From Harmothoe impar (taxonomy: Eukaryota > Annelida > Polychaeta > Phyllodocida > Polynoidae): DNA of 64,000 bases. The notes under the pieces were generated by a model. That model ran no database searches. It worked only from the letters and a program-made list of their open reading frames with translations, and was not told the DNA's origin. Where the stretch lies: assembly GCA_947462335.1 (NCBI GenBank), contig OX381717.1, positions 41,459,523 to 41,523,522 on the forward strand, read 5' to 3'. The translations under genes and the position numbers were made by a program. Shown here one piece after another: positions 1-10,808 of the stretch. Numbering within the stretch: position 1 is the first letter of the stretch; every line of letters starts with the position of its first letter.

Positions 1-925
1 TTTACCCCTTGGGGGCGTAATCGACCAAAATCCAAGATGGCCGCCAAATAATCCAAAAACTCATCTCCCATAGCATTAATATTGCCCTGAGAAGAAGTTA
101 AACCATACTTATCCCCCTAAATGAGGGTCTGGGAATCCAGTGGTGTTATTGGTTCGTTGCTAGGTTGAGCGGTTGCTTAGCAACAGCCATTCCAAATGTT
201 TATTTGCTTAGTTACATAGGTTTCCTGGCTACCCAGGTCAATTCTTTTGATACCTACCCCCCCTATATCCCAACCTGGGAATCCATTTGTGTTATTGGTT
301 GGTTGCTAGGTTGAGTGGTTGCTTAGCAATATATATTTGGATTATATATATACATCACCCCATTTCACCAAATATGTTTTCAACAGAAAGCAAAAATGCC
401 ATAGATATTATAGTGCATGGCAATGTACTTAATGCCATTGACGATATCACAGAATGGACTCTCTCACTTAAAAGTCATGAATATAATTATCGAATTGATG
501 TAAAACCATATATATCTTATTATATAATTACCTGGAAATGCCAACGTGATTCTTCTGTAACTTAAGACAAATTTATCGAATATCATGAAAATGAATAAAT
601 TTGTTCAAACCAAAAAAATATATAGTATTAAGGAGTAACATGAATGCGTTATGAAGACCACAATGAATAGTGAATGAAAGCACTATTCTGTCCTTGTGTT
701 AAAGGGTTAATCAGGTTAACTATACTGGTACATGTACTATATGTGTGTATAGCATGTCATGTCAGGTGTGGCCATAGGGGGAGGGGGATGCCAGTTGTCT
801 GCTTGGCACTACCGTTTATGGTGTGTCGTCAGTCTATGGACAAGAATGAAAAGTGGCCGAGGCAAGCAAAATTGCGTATATTATACTCACCTTGCAGCTA
901 AAGATCACGACGCTAACCGGGTTAA
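1..925. repeat. Intergenic; tandem 146-bp-spaced duplication with a GTTGCTTAGCAAC palindrome
   Basis: A block of about 55 bp at 129..183 recurs at 275..329. Both carry GTTGCTAGGTTGAG then GTTGCTTAGCAA; in the first copy 172..184 is the odd palindrome GTTGCTTAGCAAC. The rest is AT-rich with no supported gene. Confidence 0.7.
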
Positions 926-1215
926 CATATAGACAGAGCTGGATGCTAAAGTGACAGGGGCTATTGCATGAGTGGTGCCTATGGCCAGCCTGTAATACGG
1001 CTCGAGCACAGCAGGTGGAATAACCACAGACGAGGTGACTTTTAAGTGTTGCTCTACAGGTGTTTATTTCAGGGTATTTCTATGAAAAATGGCCAAAATC
1101 TACATGTATATACATTATTATATTAACTTGAAATTAACCTCAACAGGGGTCACGTGACCCTCTGGACCGTGCAATATGGCCACAGTGTGTAATACGGCCT
1201 ACGATTATTACACGC
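926..1215. repeat. Fragment of a GTGCAATACGGCC-type dispersed repeat
   Basis: Shares the AGACAGAGCTG, GGTGACTTTTAAGTG and GTGCAATA(C/T)GGCC blocks with the inverted copy around 27.7-28.1 kb. A GGGTCACGTGACCC palindrome lies at 1147..1160. Confidence 0.55.
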
Positions 1216-1426
1216 TCCCCTGGGGAACTTCCCCCTCATTGCTTTAACATTGACAGTCCGTTTCACCATAAAATGAAGCACTTTGTATAGCAGGGTCACT
1301 AAAAAATTTAATGATTTCTCATCACCGCCCGCATCATATGAGTTAGGATTTGAAGAACACTTTGTTTTTGTTGCTAATCTTTGATGAAACACATGTTAAA
1401 AATGGACAGAAAATGGCATATTTGTA

Positions 1427-1976
1427 CGGTGGCCGTCAAGGCTCACCAAATTTTTTAAAAAATAATTTTATATGTGAATTTTTTTCTCACTTTTCTGGGC
1501 CGTTCAAGCAATTTCTCCAAATAGTTATAATTTTTTTTGCTGTCAACATCGAAAATTCTTGCAAATTCTTGCTGTCAACTGTCAACATTGGCCGAGGAGG
1601 CTCACCAAAAAAAACATATATTTTTTTCTTCGCATTTCTCCATCGTTTGTCAAATTTCTCAGAAACACTCTTTTTTTTTTGCTGTCAACATTAAAAATCG
1701 GGGGTGAGCCTCCTCGGCCAATGTTGACAGATGACAGCAAGAATTTTCAATGTTAACAGCAAAAAAAAGGAAGTGTTTTTTTAGAAATTCAATAAACGAT
1801 GGAGAAATGTGAAGAAAAAAATACAGCTTTTTTTTTGGTGAGCATCCTCGGCCAATGTTGACAGTTGACAGCAAAGAACGAAACCTTTTGGAGAAATTGC
1901 TTGAAAGGCCCAGAAAAGTGGGAAAAATGAAAGTAAAAAAGTGATATTTTTTTGTGGTGAGCCGTGACGGCCACCG
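1427..1976. mobile_element. Foldback MITE, 550 bp, TA target site
   Basis: Ends are inverted repeats CGGTGGCCGTCAAGGCTCAC and its near-complement (20 of 21 match), each flanked by TA. The two halves are inverted copies along most of the length, with GGCCGAGGAGGCTCACC repeated internally. It encodes no transposase. Confidence 0.75.
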
Positions 1977-3111
1977 TATATTTGGTATTAAATAAGGCTT
2001 ATACTGCCAGTAGGATAGATATAACTTACATTTTCCCCTCTTTTGAATATCAATAAATTCTTAACTACTAAAATTTGAATATTGGTCATGTGAAACATGT
2101 ATTATCCTATACATTTTAGCCCGCGAGTAAATAAAAAAGATTTGTTTTAAAAAGCCTCCCTCGTCATATTCTTCAGTTTTTGGTGATGAGAAACCACTTT
2201 TCTTTTGGCATGGCCCAAGAAGGACTTGCTGTCCATGGGAGGAACCATTCCTGATGTAACGCAGGCCTTTCCTTAAAGCTGCTATACAAGCTGGCACCCT
2301 CAAACCTACATTTGCTTCATTCAATTCTCAGATGATTGTATAATCTGTAATTTATTCTGACCAGTAAGTCTTAATATATTCCAGACAGGACTCCAATCTC
2401 AACTATTTATATTCTGGAGGGGTGTGATTATTTAGTGTTGATAAAATACATCAGGTGGCAGCACTGAGTCGACAGGCACCTTGAAGTCTTCCTTTACTTA
2501 ACTTACAAACGTAGTCCCCTAGTACCTTGTGTATCCGGATGGCACCAACTTGTTGATGTAATCAAGTCCTGAATAGAATGCTGGAAGCATTTTACTTTCC
2601 TCATCTATTTCCTTAGATTTAGCACAGTTAAAAGACACAAAATATGTTGGGATGCAATCACTGCACTCCAAAAAGGAGACTGTTTCCAATTATGCAGAAA
2701 GTGAACTATCTATATATCTGAGGTCGTATAGCAGCCATTTTGTTTGGGCAAACAATACATGTAATTATGATTAGAAATTCTCATACTTTAGGTTTAATCC
2801 ACTCATCTTGTAATTATATTATTTACCTATATAAAACACTGTAAAACAACAACAAAAATCGCCACCGCCTATACATGAGGTTTTATGGTATGTAGAAATC
2901 AGTGAGTCTTCTGCATAATTTGAGGAAATTACTGGTGCTGCATTCATACATAATGTCGAACCTACGGGATTGTTACTTTGACAGGTCCTGTATTATTCAC
3001 CAATACAGGGGCAGTCAGTTTACCCACCAGCTCTACATTGACATATGATGAAGGCAAATCAATGAAGAACCCAGAGAACATATCAGACACCAGGGTCAAC
3101 CTCTAGAATGC
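1977..3111. other. Intergenic, nothing recognised
   Basis: Unique-looking AT-rich sequence between the 1.4 kb MITE and the 3' end of sulfotransferase 1. No ORF with recognisable features. Confidence 0.5.
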
Positions 3112-3117
3112 TTTATT
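3112..3117 (-). promoter_or_regulatory. Candidate polyadenylation signal of sulfotransferase 1
   Basis: TTTATT on the plus strand reads AATAAA on the gene strand, about 140 nt after the stop codon, a normal 3' UTR distance. Confidence 0.45.
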
Positions 3118-3256
3118 GAAACATGTTACAGTAAAGAAGAGCCTTTGAGACATGATTATGGATCTCTGTCTATGAGACACGACAGCGTCCACTTGGGACC
3201 TTCAGGTGGTTTAGTCCATACATTTCCTATGTAACTTTGGCTTTAGATTAATTCAT

Positions 3257-3827
3257 TTAACCTTTTATGAAACCATCCCATGAATACCCAAACATGGTGA
3301 AATCATCATGGTAAGCGGACACCAGTGCCTGCTTAATGTCCTCAGGTACTTCTCTGTACATGGCCTTGGCAGCTTCATATGTTGACATTGTAGTATGACT
3401 TGACAGATCCTTAGTCACTGTGGCAAGCTGAGGCATCTTGAACCAGTGGTTAATCAAGTAATTTGCATCTGTTGCATAGTCCTCTTGTTTACCAATAAAG
3501 GTGTAGTTAATTGTACATGGCAAGCATGCAGCATTGTATGATCTATAATGGATGTTCATTTTAAAATGTTTTGAAACATAGTCCAGGAATTCTGTGAATG
3601 TTGGTACATGCTTTGTCTTGTTAGCCGCTGAAAAACTAGTGTTTTTCCTCAGACTGTTTTTCAAAATTGGAGAGTTCATTGTCTGGAAGTGTCGTTTTAC
3701 CACAATATCTTTATAGGTGGATAGAAGGCGATAAAATGGGTGTCTGACAAAGATGAACTTGAAATAGTTGTTGAGGAAGTCATTTTGATCATCTTTGGAG
3801 AAGGTTTGCAGTTTTTCTATGCCACAT
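3257..3827 (-). CDS. Sulfotransferase 1, C-terminal catalytic exon
   Basis: The acceptor GCTAAG ends at 3828. The exon encodes the 3'-phosphate motif FVRHPFYRLL, the CLPC / YTFIGKQED block and the C-terminal FTMFGYSW block before a stop at 3257..3259. This is the strongest single homology signal of the gene. The acceptor has a modest pyrimidine tract, so the exact boundary is less certain than the frame. Confidence 0.88.
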
Positions 3828-6800
3828 CTTAGCAAAGAACGAAATTGTGAGAGCACTACAGCGAGTTAAGAGGAGCAAAGACGGTCTCAATCGGCACGTC
3901 CTGAACTACGCTACTTGTGCAAATTTTAATTATGGCCCATCCGTTCGGGAACAGCAATGCTATGTCTATGCAAATAGCACTTCATGGGGATTGAAGTGAA
4001 CATCACTGAAACAACATATTAAGTGTTTGGTTTTTCTAATTCTTAGTCTGAGGGTTAATTTATAGTGAATTTCCAACATGCAAGAGTTGTGTACAGGCAT
4101 GTTGTTTACCTGTGGTGCTAGGGGCCGCGAAAACGGCTGTTTATGTACTCTCCTGTAGTATTTTCTCATTTTTATAGGAAATAAAAGGAATTTCAGAAAT
4201 ATTATGACATCACATGAAAGCCAAGACTTTGGGCTATCATGTCATCCATGGGGCTACCTGAATGATGTAAATCTTTAAAGCCAAAATATGGTCATTCTGA
4301 GGATAATCTCCCCCACAACACCTACTGCACTGAGTGGGCTTATTTGTAGAGCCTCTGAGTTGGACAGACCTTCTGTCATTCCTAAATCCATGCCTTATGG
4401 CTTAAAAATAAATTTTGCTGATACCCTAGGGGTGTAGGTGAGACATTCCCTTACATCTGGTTGTTAGCTCCACTTTTCTATTTCATTCCTAAGAGTATCA
4501 GCTCATGAAAATAATGATTAAGCAGCTCAGATCAGTATGAAAAATCCAAATGATCATAATGGAGGTAGGCACACTTTAAAGTGAAATTTATTAGCTCTTA
4601 GAAAGTTATTGCATGTTAGATTGTATTTCCAGTGGTTACAAGCGGATATTAGGTTATATTATGGCATATCCCTGGCTAAATAATGGGTTCCCTGCATGTA
4701 GGAGGTGACACAATATTTATAAAGGCCACAAATACCAAAAGAGATCTATTGACCTATTGTGTAATGGCTTTAATATCCTGTTGGAATTTCTATTATATAT
4801 CCATTATAGTAGACATAATTGACCATTGAAGTGCACCAAGTGGAGCAGAAAAATTGCCCTGTTCGCAGTCCCTAGTGCTACTGTAGGCCTATTGGTAATC
4901 ACCCCAGCTATGGTCAGCAGTGACAACCTCTCTCTGCTAAGGTCTATGTTAAATATTTCCCAAAATAACCCAGACTCTAGCTCACATTGTGCTTAATAAC
5001 GGAGGATCTAAAGAAGTTATGAATACATAGTCTTTTGCATTGTGTCATAAACATGTTTCCCTTTCTGGTGATAGGTCTCACGTTTTTTTAGACATATTGT
5101 TTCAATTTAGAGGTAAACACCCTACATGTTGTTGTTGCGGTTCAGGACACCGCCACTACGCACTGATAATGACCGTCTTTACTCCCCTGAGCAAGTTGTT
5201 TAAAATCCCCCCCTGCATTGCCTGTTGTTAAGGGCCATATCTTACTAAAGTCCTGAATTGAAACAGCGATCCTGAAGCTATGGCACCAACTGACCCAGAG
5301 TGAGAGCATACTCCATGTTTTGAAATGAAAATCTGGGGCCAAAGTAAGACATTAAAGTGAACCAAGAAATAGAGGCTAGCCCTGCAAGGTTATATACAAG
5401 GAATAAGGCACATATTCCTCTGTTTGAAATGGCCAAAGTAAAAGGATATATTATAAGGAATTGAACCAAGAATAGAACCTAGCCCCACAGGGTTAATGGT
5501 TGAAAAGATAAGCTAACCCCACAGGGTTATAAACAGTAGAAAATACCCTTATTCTGTGTAAAATGAACCATATAAAGGTGGAAGTCAAATGAAATAGGGG
5601 GTTAATATGACCCTTATTTCATTTACTAGGGAAACATTACATATTTACAGGAAAAGGGTTAAAGATATTGTAAGCACTGGTAGTATAGTAAGACATTGAT
5701 TTCTTAAGAAATGACCTCTTATTAATCATGATTGCTTTAAAGGGAAAAATATAACACAAACCTGCTTAATAGCTTTGGTATCCACACTTGGTCTACCTTC
5801 TTTGGTAATTGGCAACCAGTCATCTTCATCAGCTGGGCTTTCCAAGTAGTACTGCCGACCTTTGCAATGCCACAGTAAACTGTTTTGAATTGATGAATGA
5901 CAAAAATTGGCAGATTTTTATTTTCAAGCACAGATGATGTATTTCTTTCTTTACATGCATGTTTCAATGTTCTAATTCTTTCACCATAGTCATCCTCTTT
6001 TGCTTCAGTCACTGCCTTTTCATCGCTGTGTTTGTGGTGTTTCTGCAATGTTCCACTGGCTTCTAGAGACTGTTGACTACCTGTAAATTAGAATTAGTTC
6101 CTTCTTATAGCGATATTGTAGTAACACACAGGCTTTTTCAGTTACAAGGGTGAAATTATCCCCCCCCCCCCTCAAGAGGGTTATAAAATAAATTGGTCAA
6201 TACCCCCCCCATCCCCCCCATGTTCTTAAAGAATTACTACTCCTTGAGAATTTCACATGATTCTGAACGTACCCAACTGGGTAGAATGCGAGTAGGTCCC
6301 GAACACTCAATTCCCTAGTTCTGATTGTAAAAAATTGTAATTTCGAACAAGAAAACTTTTTGTCCCCGTTTTTTGTAAAAGTTATTTTTTGGCCACTTTT
6401 GCAATATATTTTTTTCACTTTTGTAAAAAAAAAGAAGTCATTTCCATAAAGTTTTTTTTGTTTCATTTTCTTGAACGTTTTTTTCACTTCTGTAAAAATG
6501 GTTTTTTTTCATCTAGTTTTTTTCATATTTTGTGAAAAGTATTTTTTTATTTCTGGGAAAATGGTCGATCTGGCGAGAAAAAAGTTGAAAATCTGAAAAA
6601 TGGTTCAAAATTCGGAAAATTATGATTTTCTCGCCAAATTGGACATTTTCCGTTTTTGAACCATTTTCTCCCCAAATCGGCATTTTTCAGATTTCAAAGT
6701 TTTCTCTCGCCAAATCGGCCATTTTCCTGAAAATCAACATTTTTGTGATTTTGAACCTTTTTCTCGCCTATTTTCCTGAAAATCGACATTGTTCTGATCT

Positions 6801-7954
6801 CGAATCTTTTCCTTGCCAAATCGGCCATTTTCCCGGAAAAAAAACAAAAACTTTTCACAAAAAAATTTAAAACTTTTAAGTAAATGAAAAAAGAAACTTT
6901 TCACAAAAGTGAGAAAAAACACTTTTAGGAAAATGAAAAAAAAAAACTTTTATCAAAATGAAAAAAAAACTTCACAAAAGTGAATTTTTTTTTGTTTTTT
7001 CAAAAGTGAAGAAAAAAGACTTACAAAAAACGGGAAAAAATATCTTGTTTGAAAATTGAAAGAAACTTTTCAGACACTTCTGGGCTTCTGTAGTTCACAA
7101 TTCTTTGGAAAATCTTGGGCCTTTCCTGTGTCATTGTGACCTACCCGGATTCTACCCAGTTGCGAACGTTCAATTCCCAAGTTCTGCTTGGAGGGGGCCT
7201 ATTGTGTTCTGCATCAAATTAGTCGAGATCAGTTTTTTGGTGTTTTCATGAGCATGTTTGACCATATAGGACCGTCTAGTGGCATACGTGTGTACTGATA
7301 ATTCCTGCACAGGTACGTTTTACATTGTTGATCCATAATATTGCTCTAATAATCAGGAACTTCCTATGAAATCGTAATATCAACTAGACTAAAGCTGGGA
7401 CTCCACTACCCGATCTTTTGGGTAATTCTCACGATCCGATCATACAGGTGTATACAGTTTGCTCAGGTATAAACAAAGGCCTTCAGAAAAATATCCGGCC
7501 GATTAAACCTTTCATTTTCTGGATAAAGTGTGTAAAATTGGCTGTTTAGAGTCCTGCATATGAGACCAATTAAAATCAAACCTGTTAGATATTGGATCGG
7601 GAACCAAAATAGGCCTGGGTTGAAAAATAGGGGCATAAATTGGGACATAAATCGTCTTACATAGCCTTGGCAATTCTATCATTCATGTGTTTATAAACAT
7701 AAAGATTATTTATAAATATAAACCTGTGGCAGGGTGTATGGTACCTCCCTGCTTAAGTATGTAATTGTTATGGTATACAACTGAGTCAGATTCGTGAGAA
7801 TAGCCCCGATTTGTGAATAAAATTGGTTAGTGGAGCCTCACCTTATGTCTCCCAGATATGAATTGGCAGACTTACCAAGGTAGTACATGTAGTACAGAGT
7901 GCTGACGACACAGATAACTGTGGTAGACCTCAGGGTCACACAAACAAGTCTCAT
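3257..7954 (-). CDS. Carbohydrate sulfotransferase 1 (HNK-1ST/CHST8-14 type), three coding exons
   Basis: Predicted 322-residue type II Golgi sulfotransferase joined from 7954..7876, 6080..5762 and 3827..3257. The N-terminus is short and basic, followed by a hydrophobic anchor (about residues 9-26). The 5'-phosphosulfate-binding loop is AKVGSTTWK (99-107) and the 3'-phosphate-binding motif is FVRHPFYRLLSTY (159-171). The conserved CxxC...FIGKQE block and the terminal MFGY motif follow in exon 3. Family knowledge: such enzymes transfer sulfate from PAPS to terminal sugars or to chondroitin/dermatan chains; the exact acceptor cannot be read from sequence. The family's usual Pro before Lys-Val in the 5' loop is Ala here. 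Length is slightly short for the family (about 340-420). Intron phases are 1 and 2, identical to the paralogue at 46.8 kb. A minus-strand AATAAA lies at 3117..3112, about 140 nt past the stop. Confidence 0.88.
4648..5132 (+). repeat. Arm A of a long inverted duplication, inside intron 2 of sulfotransferase 1
   Basis: The reverse complement matches 9549..10226 over its whole length apart from point changes and a 203-bp MITE in the other arm. The arms enclose exons 1 and 2 of the gene. The rest of intron 2 (3828-4647, 5133-5761) shows no further structure. Confidence 0.85.
5762..6080 (-). CDS. Sulfotransferase 1, stem and PAPS 5'-loop exon
   Basis: Acceptor TTTACAG ends at 6081 and the donor CAG|GTTTGT begins at 5761. 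The exon encodes a charged, His- and Lys-rich stem, then IFVIHQFKTVYCGIAKVGS, which contains the PAPS 5'-phosphosulfate loop. Joining in phase 1 at the start and phase 2 at the end keeps the frame open into both neighbours. Confidence 0.85.
6174..7190. repeat. Low-complexity foldback region in intron 1 of sulfotransferase 1
   Basis: A 36-bp inverted repeat, around 6265..6300 and 7137..7172, bounds it (AACTGGGTAGAATGCGAGTA and near-complement). Inside, 6560..6850 holds degenerate tandem units of about 55-60 bp with CTCGCCAAATCGGCCATTTT, and both sides are T-rich or A-rich. Confidence 0.65.
7391..7840. mobile_element. Candidate MITE in intron 1 of sulfotransferase 1
   Basis: Imperfect terminal inverted repeats: GGGACTCCACTACCCGAT...AATTCTCACG at the left and GTGAGAATAGCCCCGAT...TTAGTGGAGCCTCACC at the right. 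No coding capacity. Confidence 0.5.
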
Positions 7955-7984
7955 GATCCTGTCAGTGGTTGGCTCAGATTTGGC
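7876..7984 (-). CDS. Sulfotransferase 1, exon with start codon and membrane anchor
   Basis: On the minus strand a pyrimidine tract ending in CTGCAG is followed by 30 nt of 5' UTR, then ATG at 7954. It encodes 26 residues rich in Val, Leu, Thr and Tyr that fit a signal anchor, ending at G|GTAAG (donor 7875). Coding phase at the donor is 1 and joins cleanly to the exon at 6080. The acceptor implies at least one further non-coding exon upstream, which I could not locate. Confidence 0.75.
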
Positions 7985-7999
7985 CTGCAGAAAAGAGGG

Positions 8000-8396
8000 T
8001 GTAATAAACGAGACTTTGTCCTTTATAATACTGATATATTATTAAGTAAAGAACAAAAGTCGATACAGTTCGGATCAAGTGTACAGGTTGCGAATCAAAG
8101 GTTTATTCAGGCAAAGCTATATCAGTGCAAACTCCCTATAGAGTGCGGAGCGGGTCAGTAGGCTCGTAGCCGATATGATCGCAGGGCCTCTGTCCAAGCA
8201 TGGAGCCAGAGTGACCGACGAGTCCCATCGGATGCTGGCTATATATAGGCAGCCAGCCTGCGCACGCAGATGCAGACCGGAAGCCTATACTCATAGGCTA
8301 TAGCGACCTCTGTCCATACCCCAAGCCCGGGACAGGTGCTACCACCTGCCGTCGGGCTGAAGGGTTTGGACTGAGTTTGCAACACAGCATCCAACA
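8000..8396 (-). mobile_element. Possible solo LTR
   Basis: A 397-bp GC-richer block starts TG and ends CA. On the minus strand it has a TATATATAG box (near 8246), then an AATAAA (near 8107) in the right order for an LTR. No matching target-site duplication was found, so the call is tentative. It ends 15 bp upstream of the splice acceptor of sulfotransferase 1 and lies in the same orientation as that gene. Confidence 0.35.
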
Positions 8397-9097
8397 GAAC
8401 CCGCCATATAAACCCCGTATAACCCTAGCTCCTACAAGGGTATGAATATTATTTCATGTTGAGAAACGAAGCTACTATGCTTAAGTATTAGAATGGCTGT
8501 TCTCCACACCCCCGTGGAGAAACTGATGCTCATTTTCCATGGGGTGTGTCCATGGGGTGTGTCCCCATGATGACATAACTAAAATAGCTATGAACCCAAT
8601 CTTTAGATGTTTTTAAGTATAACACTGAGGAATATTTTGGCACTTTCAGAGAGCAACTAATATAAAACCAACTGATCTTGGTAATTTCAAGGGTGCTGAA
8701 TTCAAAAATCATAATGAAGTTGCTGAGTTACTTCTCATTTCTGAGTTTGACAAAAAATGACATTTTAGATGCATAAAATGTGATAAGACACCCAATACTA
8801 GTGAAAGATTTAATTACAAGTGATAAAGAGAGGGTAGATTTACAGATTTATGGCCTACCGAACACCCTCTGCACCATTAGGGGCATTTCCAATTCAGACT
8901 GTAGTATCAAAACCATTTAGTTGATATACAATGTACATGTAATGCAATGCAATGAAAGGTTTCACATGTTTAGGCATGCAGAAATCGGGAGATCAGGAAT
9001 TTCTGATTCCTGTCTTTGGAGCTGGTTTGCACCTATTGCTTTCTTCAATACATGTAGCTTCATTCTTTTGTCCCCATTGGGGGTTTCATAGGTTACA

Positions 9098-9262
9098 CTG
9101 TAAAAAGTTACTGTATTTAAACAGCACAATGTGCTGTACATTTACAGCGATTTTTGATGTAGTTGGTATTACAGCACTATTTGCTGTATAATTACAGCAT
9201 TATGTACTGTAAATTCGGTCCCCAGCAATGTTGCTGTACATTTATAGAACATTGTGCTGTAG
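9098..9262. repeat. Cluster of TTACAGCA / TGCTGTAA palindromic motifs
   Basis: At least six ACAGCA or TGCTGTA sites in alternating orientation within 165 bp, several forming hairpins such as ACAGCACAATGTGCTGT. A CACTGTAAAAA end precedes them, as in many DNA-transposon termini. Sequence between 8397 and 9097 shows nothing recognisable. Confidence 0.6.
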
Positions 9263-9548
9263 ATTTCTGCCACTAGGTGGCAGCAGTATACCATTTTTGT
9301 AGTAATTATTCCACCCAACCCTTTCCCTAGTCAAATAAAGTCTCACAAACTCTCAAGACATTGTAGAATAAGAATGGATGAGAGTGACTATATGCAGTTA
9401 TCATAAAGTGTACATGTTGTATTGATATTTGCATAATTGTGTTGAATAATACAAAAAAAACAGCAAAAGTATAGAATAAACACCACATTGGTGGGAAACG
9501 TTAAATGTTTAATTGCCTGGACTGGGGAATAGCTGGTATTATAGACAG

Positions 9549-10226
9549 TCCATAGGGTGTTTACCTCTAAATTGAAAAAAATGTGAGACCTATCACCAGA
9601 AAGGGAAACATATTTGTGACACAATGCAAAAGACTACATATTCGTATCTGCTTTAGATCCTGCGTTACTGTAAACATATTTTATTTCGCGCTGTACATAT
9701 TTTCGCGGATTTCGCGGATTTTAAAATCCGCGAAAATATGTACTGAGCAAAAATTTATCCAATCTATATAACTGCCATATTTCAATATCAGCGAATTTAA
9801 ATCCCAGCAAAATTGTACTTTGAAGCAAATCCGCGAAAATTTGTACCAGCGAAAATATGTACGTTTACAGTATTAAGCAGAATGTGAGCTAGAGTTTGGG
9901 TTATTTTGGGAAATATTTAACATAGACCCTAGCAGAGAAAGATGGTCACTGCTGACCATAGCTGGGGTGATTACCAGTAGGCCTACAGTAGCACTAGGGA
10001 CTGTGCACAGGGCAATTTCTCTACTCCACTTGGTGCACTTCAATGGTCAATTATGTCTACTATAATGGACATATAATAGAAATTCCAAAAGGATATTAAA
10101 GCCATGACATTACACAATAGGTCAATAGATCTCTTTTGGTATTTGTGGCCTTTATACATAGTGTGTCATCTCCTACATGCAGGGAACCCATAATTTAGGC
10201 AGGGATATGCCCCTGCTATAACCTAA
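9549..10226 (-). repeat. Arm B of the long inverted duplication, carrying a MITE
   Basis: Inverted copy of 4648..5132. The extra length is explained mainly by the TA-flanked element at 9668..9870. Confidence 0.85.
9668..9870. mobile_element. MITE, 203 bp, TA target-site duplication, empty site in window
   Basis: CTGTAAAC...GTTTACAG termini flanked by TA. Inside are paired GCGAAAATATGTAC motifs. The other arm of the duplication (near 4995) has one TA and no insert, which proves the insertion boundaries. Confidence 0.9.
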
Positions 10227-10804
10227 GGAATTAAGGGAGGCCTACACTTACAGTGTTGCCTTAATGGCACAAGTTCAAAATTCTACAATATCAATAACCT
10301 TACTTCTACATCTCGTTCCTCCTTGTAGTCCCTTACATTACTCCAATACTATCTGAAGTCCTCCCAAGTTACTTAGACATGGATTTTAACGTTTTTGGCA
10401 TAGCCTATAAACGGCATTGTATGCCTGGCCAACTCTAGCTAGTTGAGTTTTAAAATGTATCATCCCTTTGTATGGGTGGATACATCTTCATATGGATCCC
10501 CCATTGGGCTGCCTTCCTGCATCATGACAACATGAATTAGGATATGTTGCATTAATTATCATATTCCAAGGGGAAAGAAAGAAAACTACTGTAAAGTCCC
10601 GCATAATACCTGCGGGTTGTACACGAATCACACTCAGCTTTCATTTGATACCAAACATGCTTATATAGGGTGTGGGTAGCACGAGGGTTTCTATTACTAT
10701 AGAACAGTACGAAAATTGAGATCTTCAGATCCAAAAACGGGTTATATGATTCTCCAGAGTTAGGAGTGCGGGTTATACGCGAGATGCGGGTGATACACGG
10801 GAAT
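10227..10804. repeat. Intergenic with a decayed GCGGGTTATACGCG-type element
   Basis: CTACTGTAAAGTCCCGCATA at 10590 and GCGGGTTATACGCGAGATGC near 10767 look like the two ends of an approximately 210-bp element in the TATACGCGAG family also seen at 49.4 kb. No gene is visible. Confidence 0.45.
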
Positions 10805-10808
10805 TTAA

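Noticed and set aside
287..565. 92-residue ORF near the window start
   Set aside because: No homology signal, begins inside a duplicated repeat, and no splice or Kozak support.
1350..1694. 114-residue ORF and overlapping ORFs on both strands
   Set aside because: All fall in the T-rich foldback MITE at 1427..1976.
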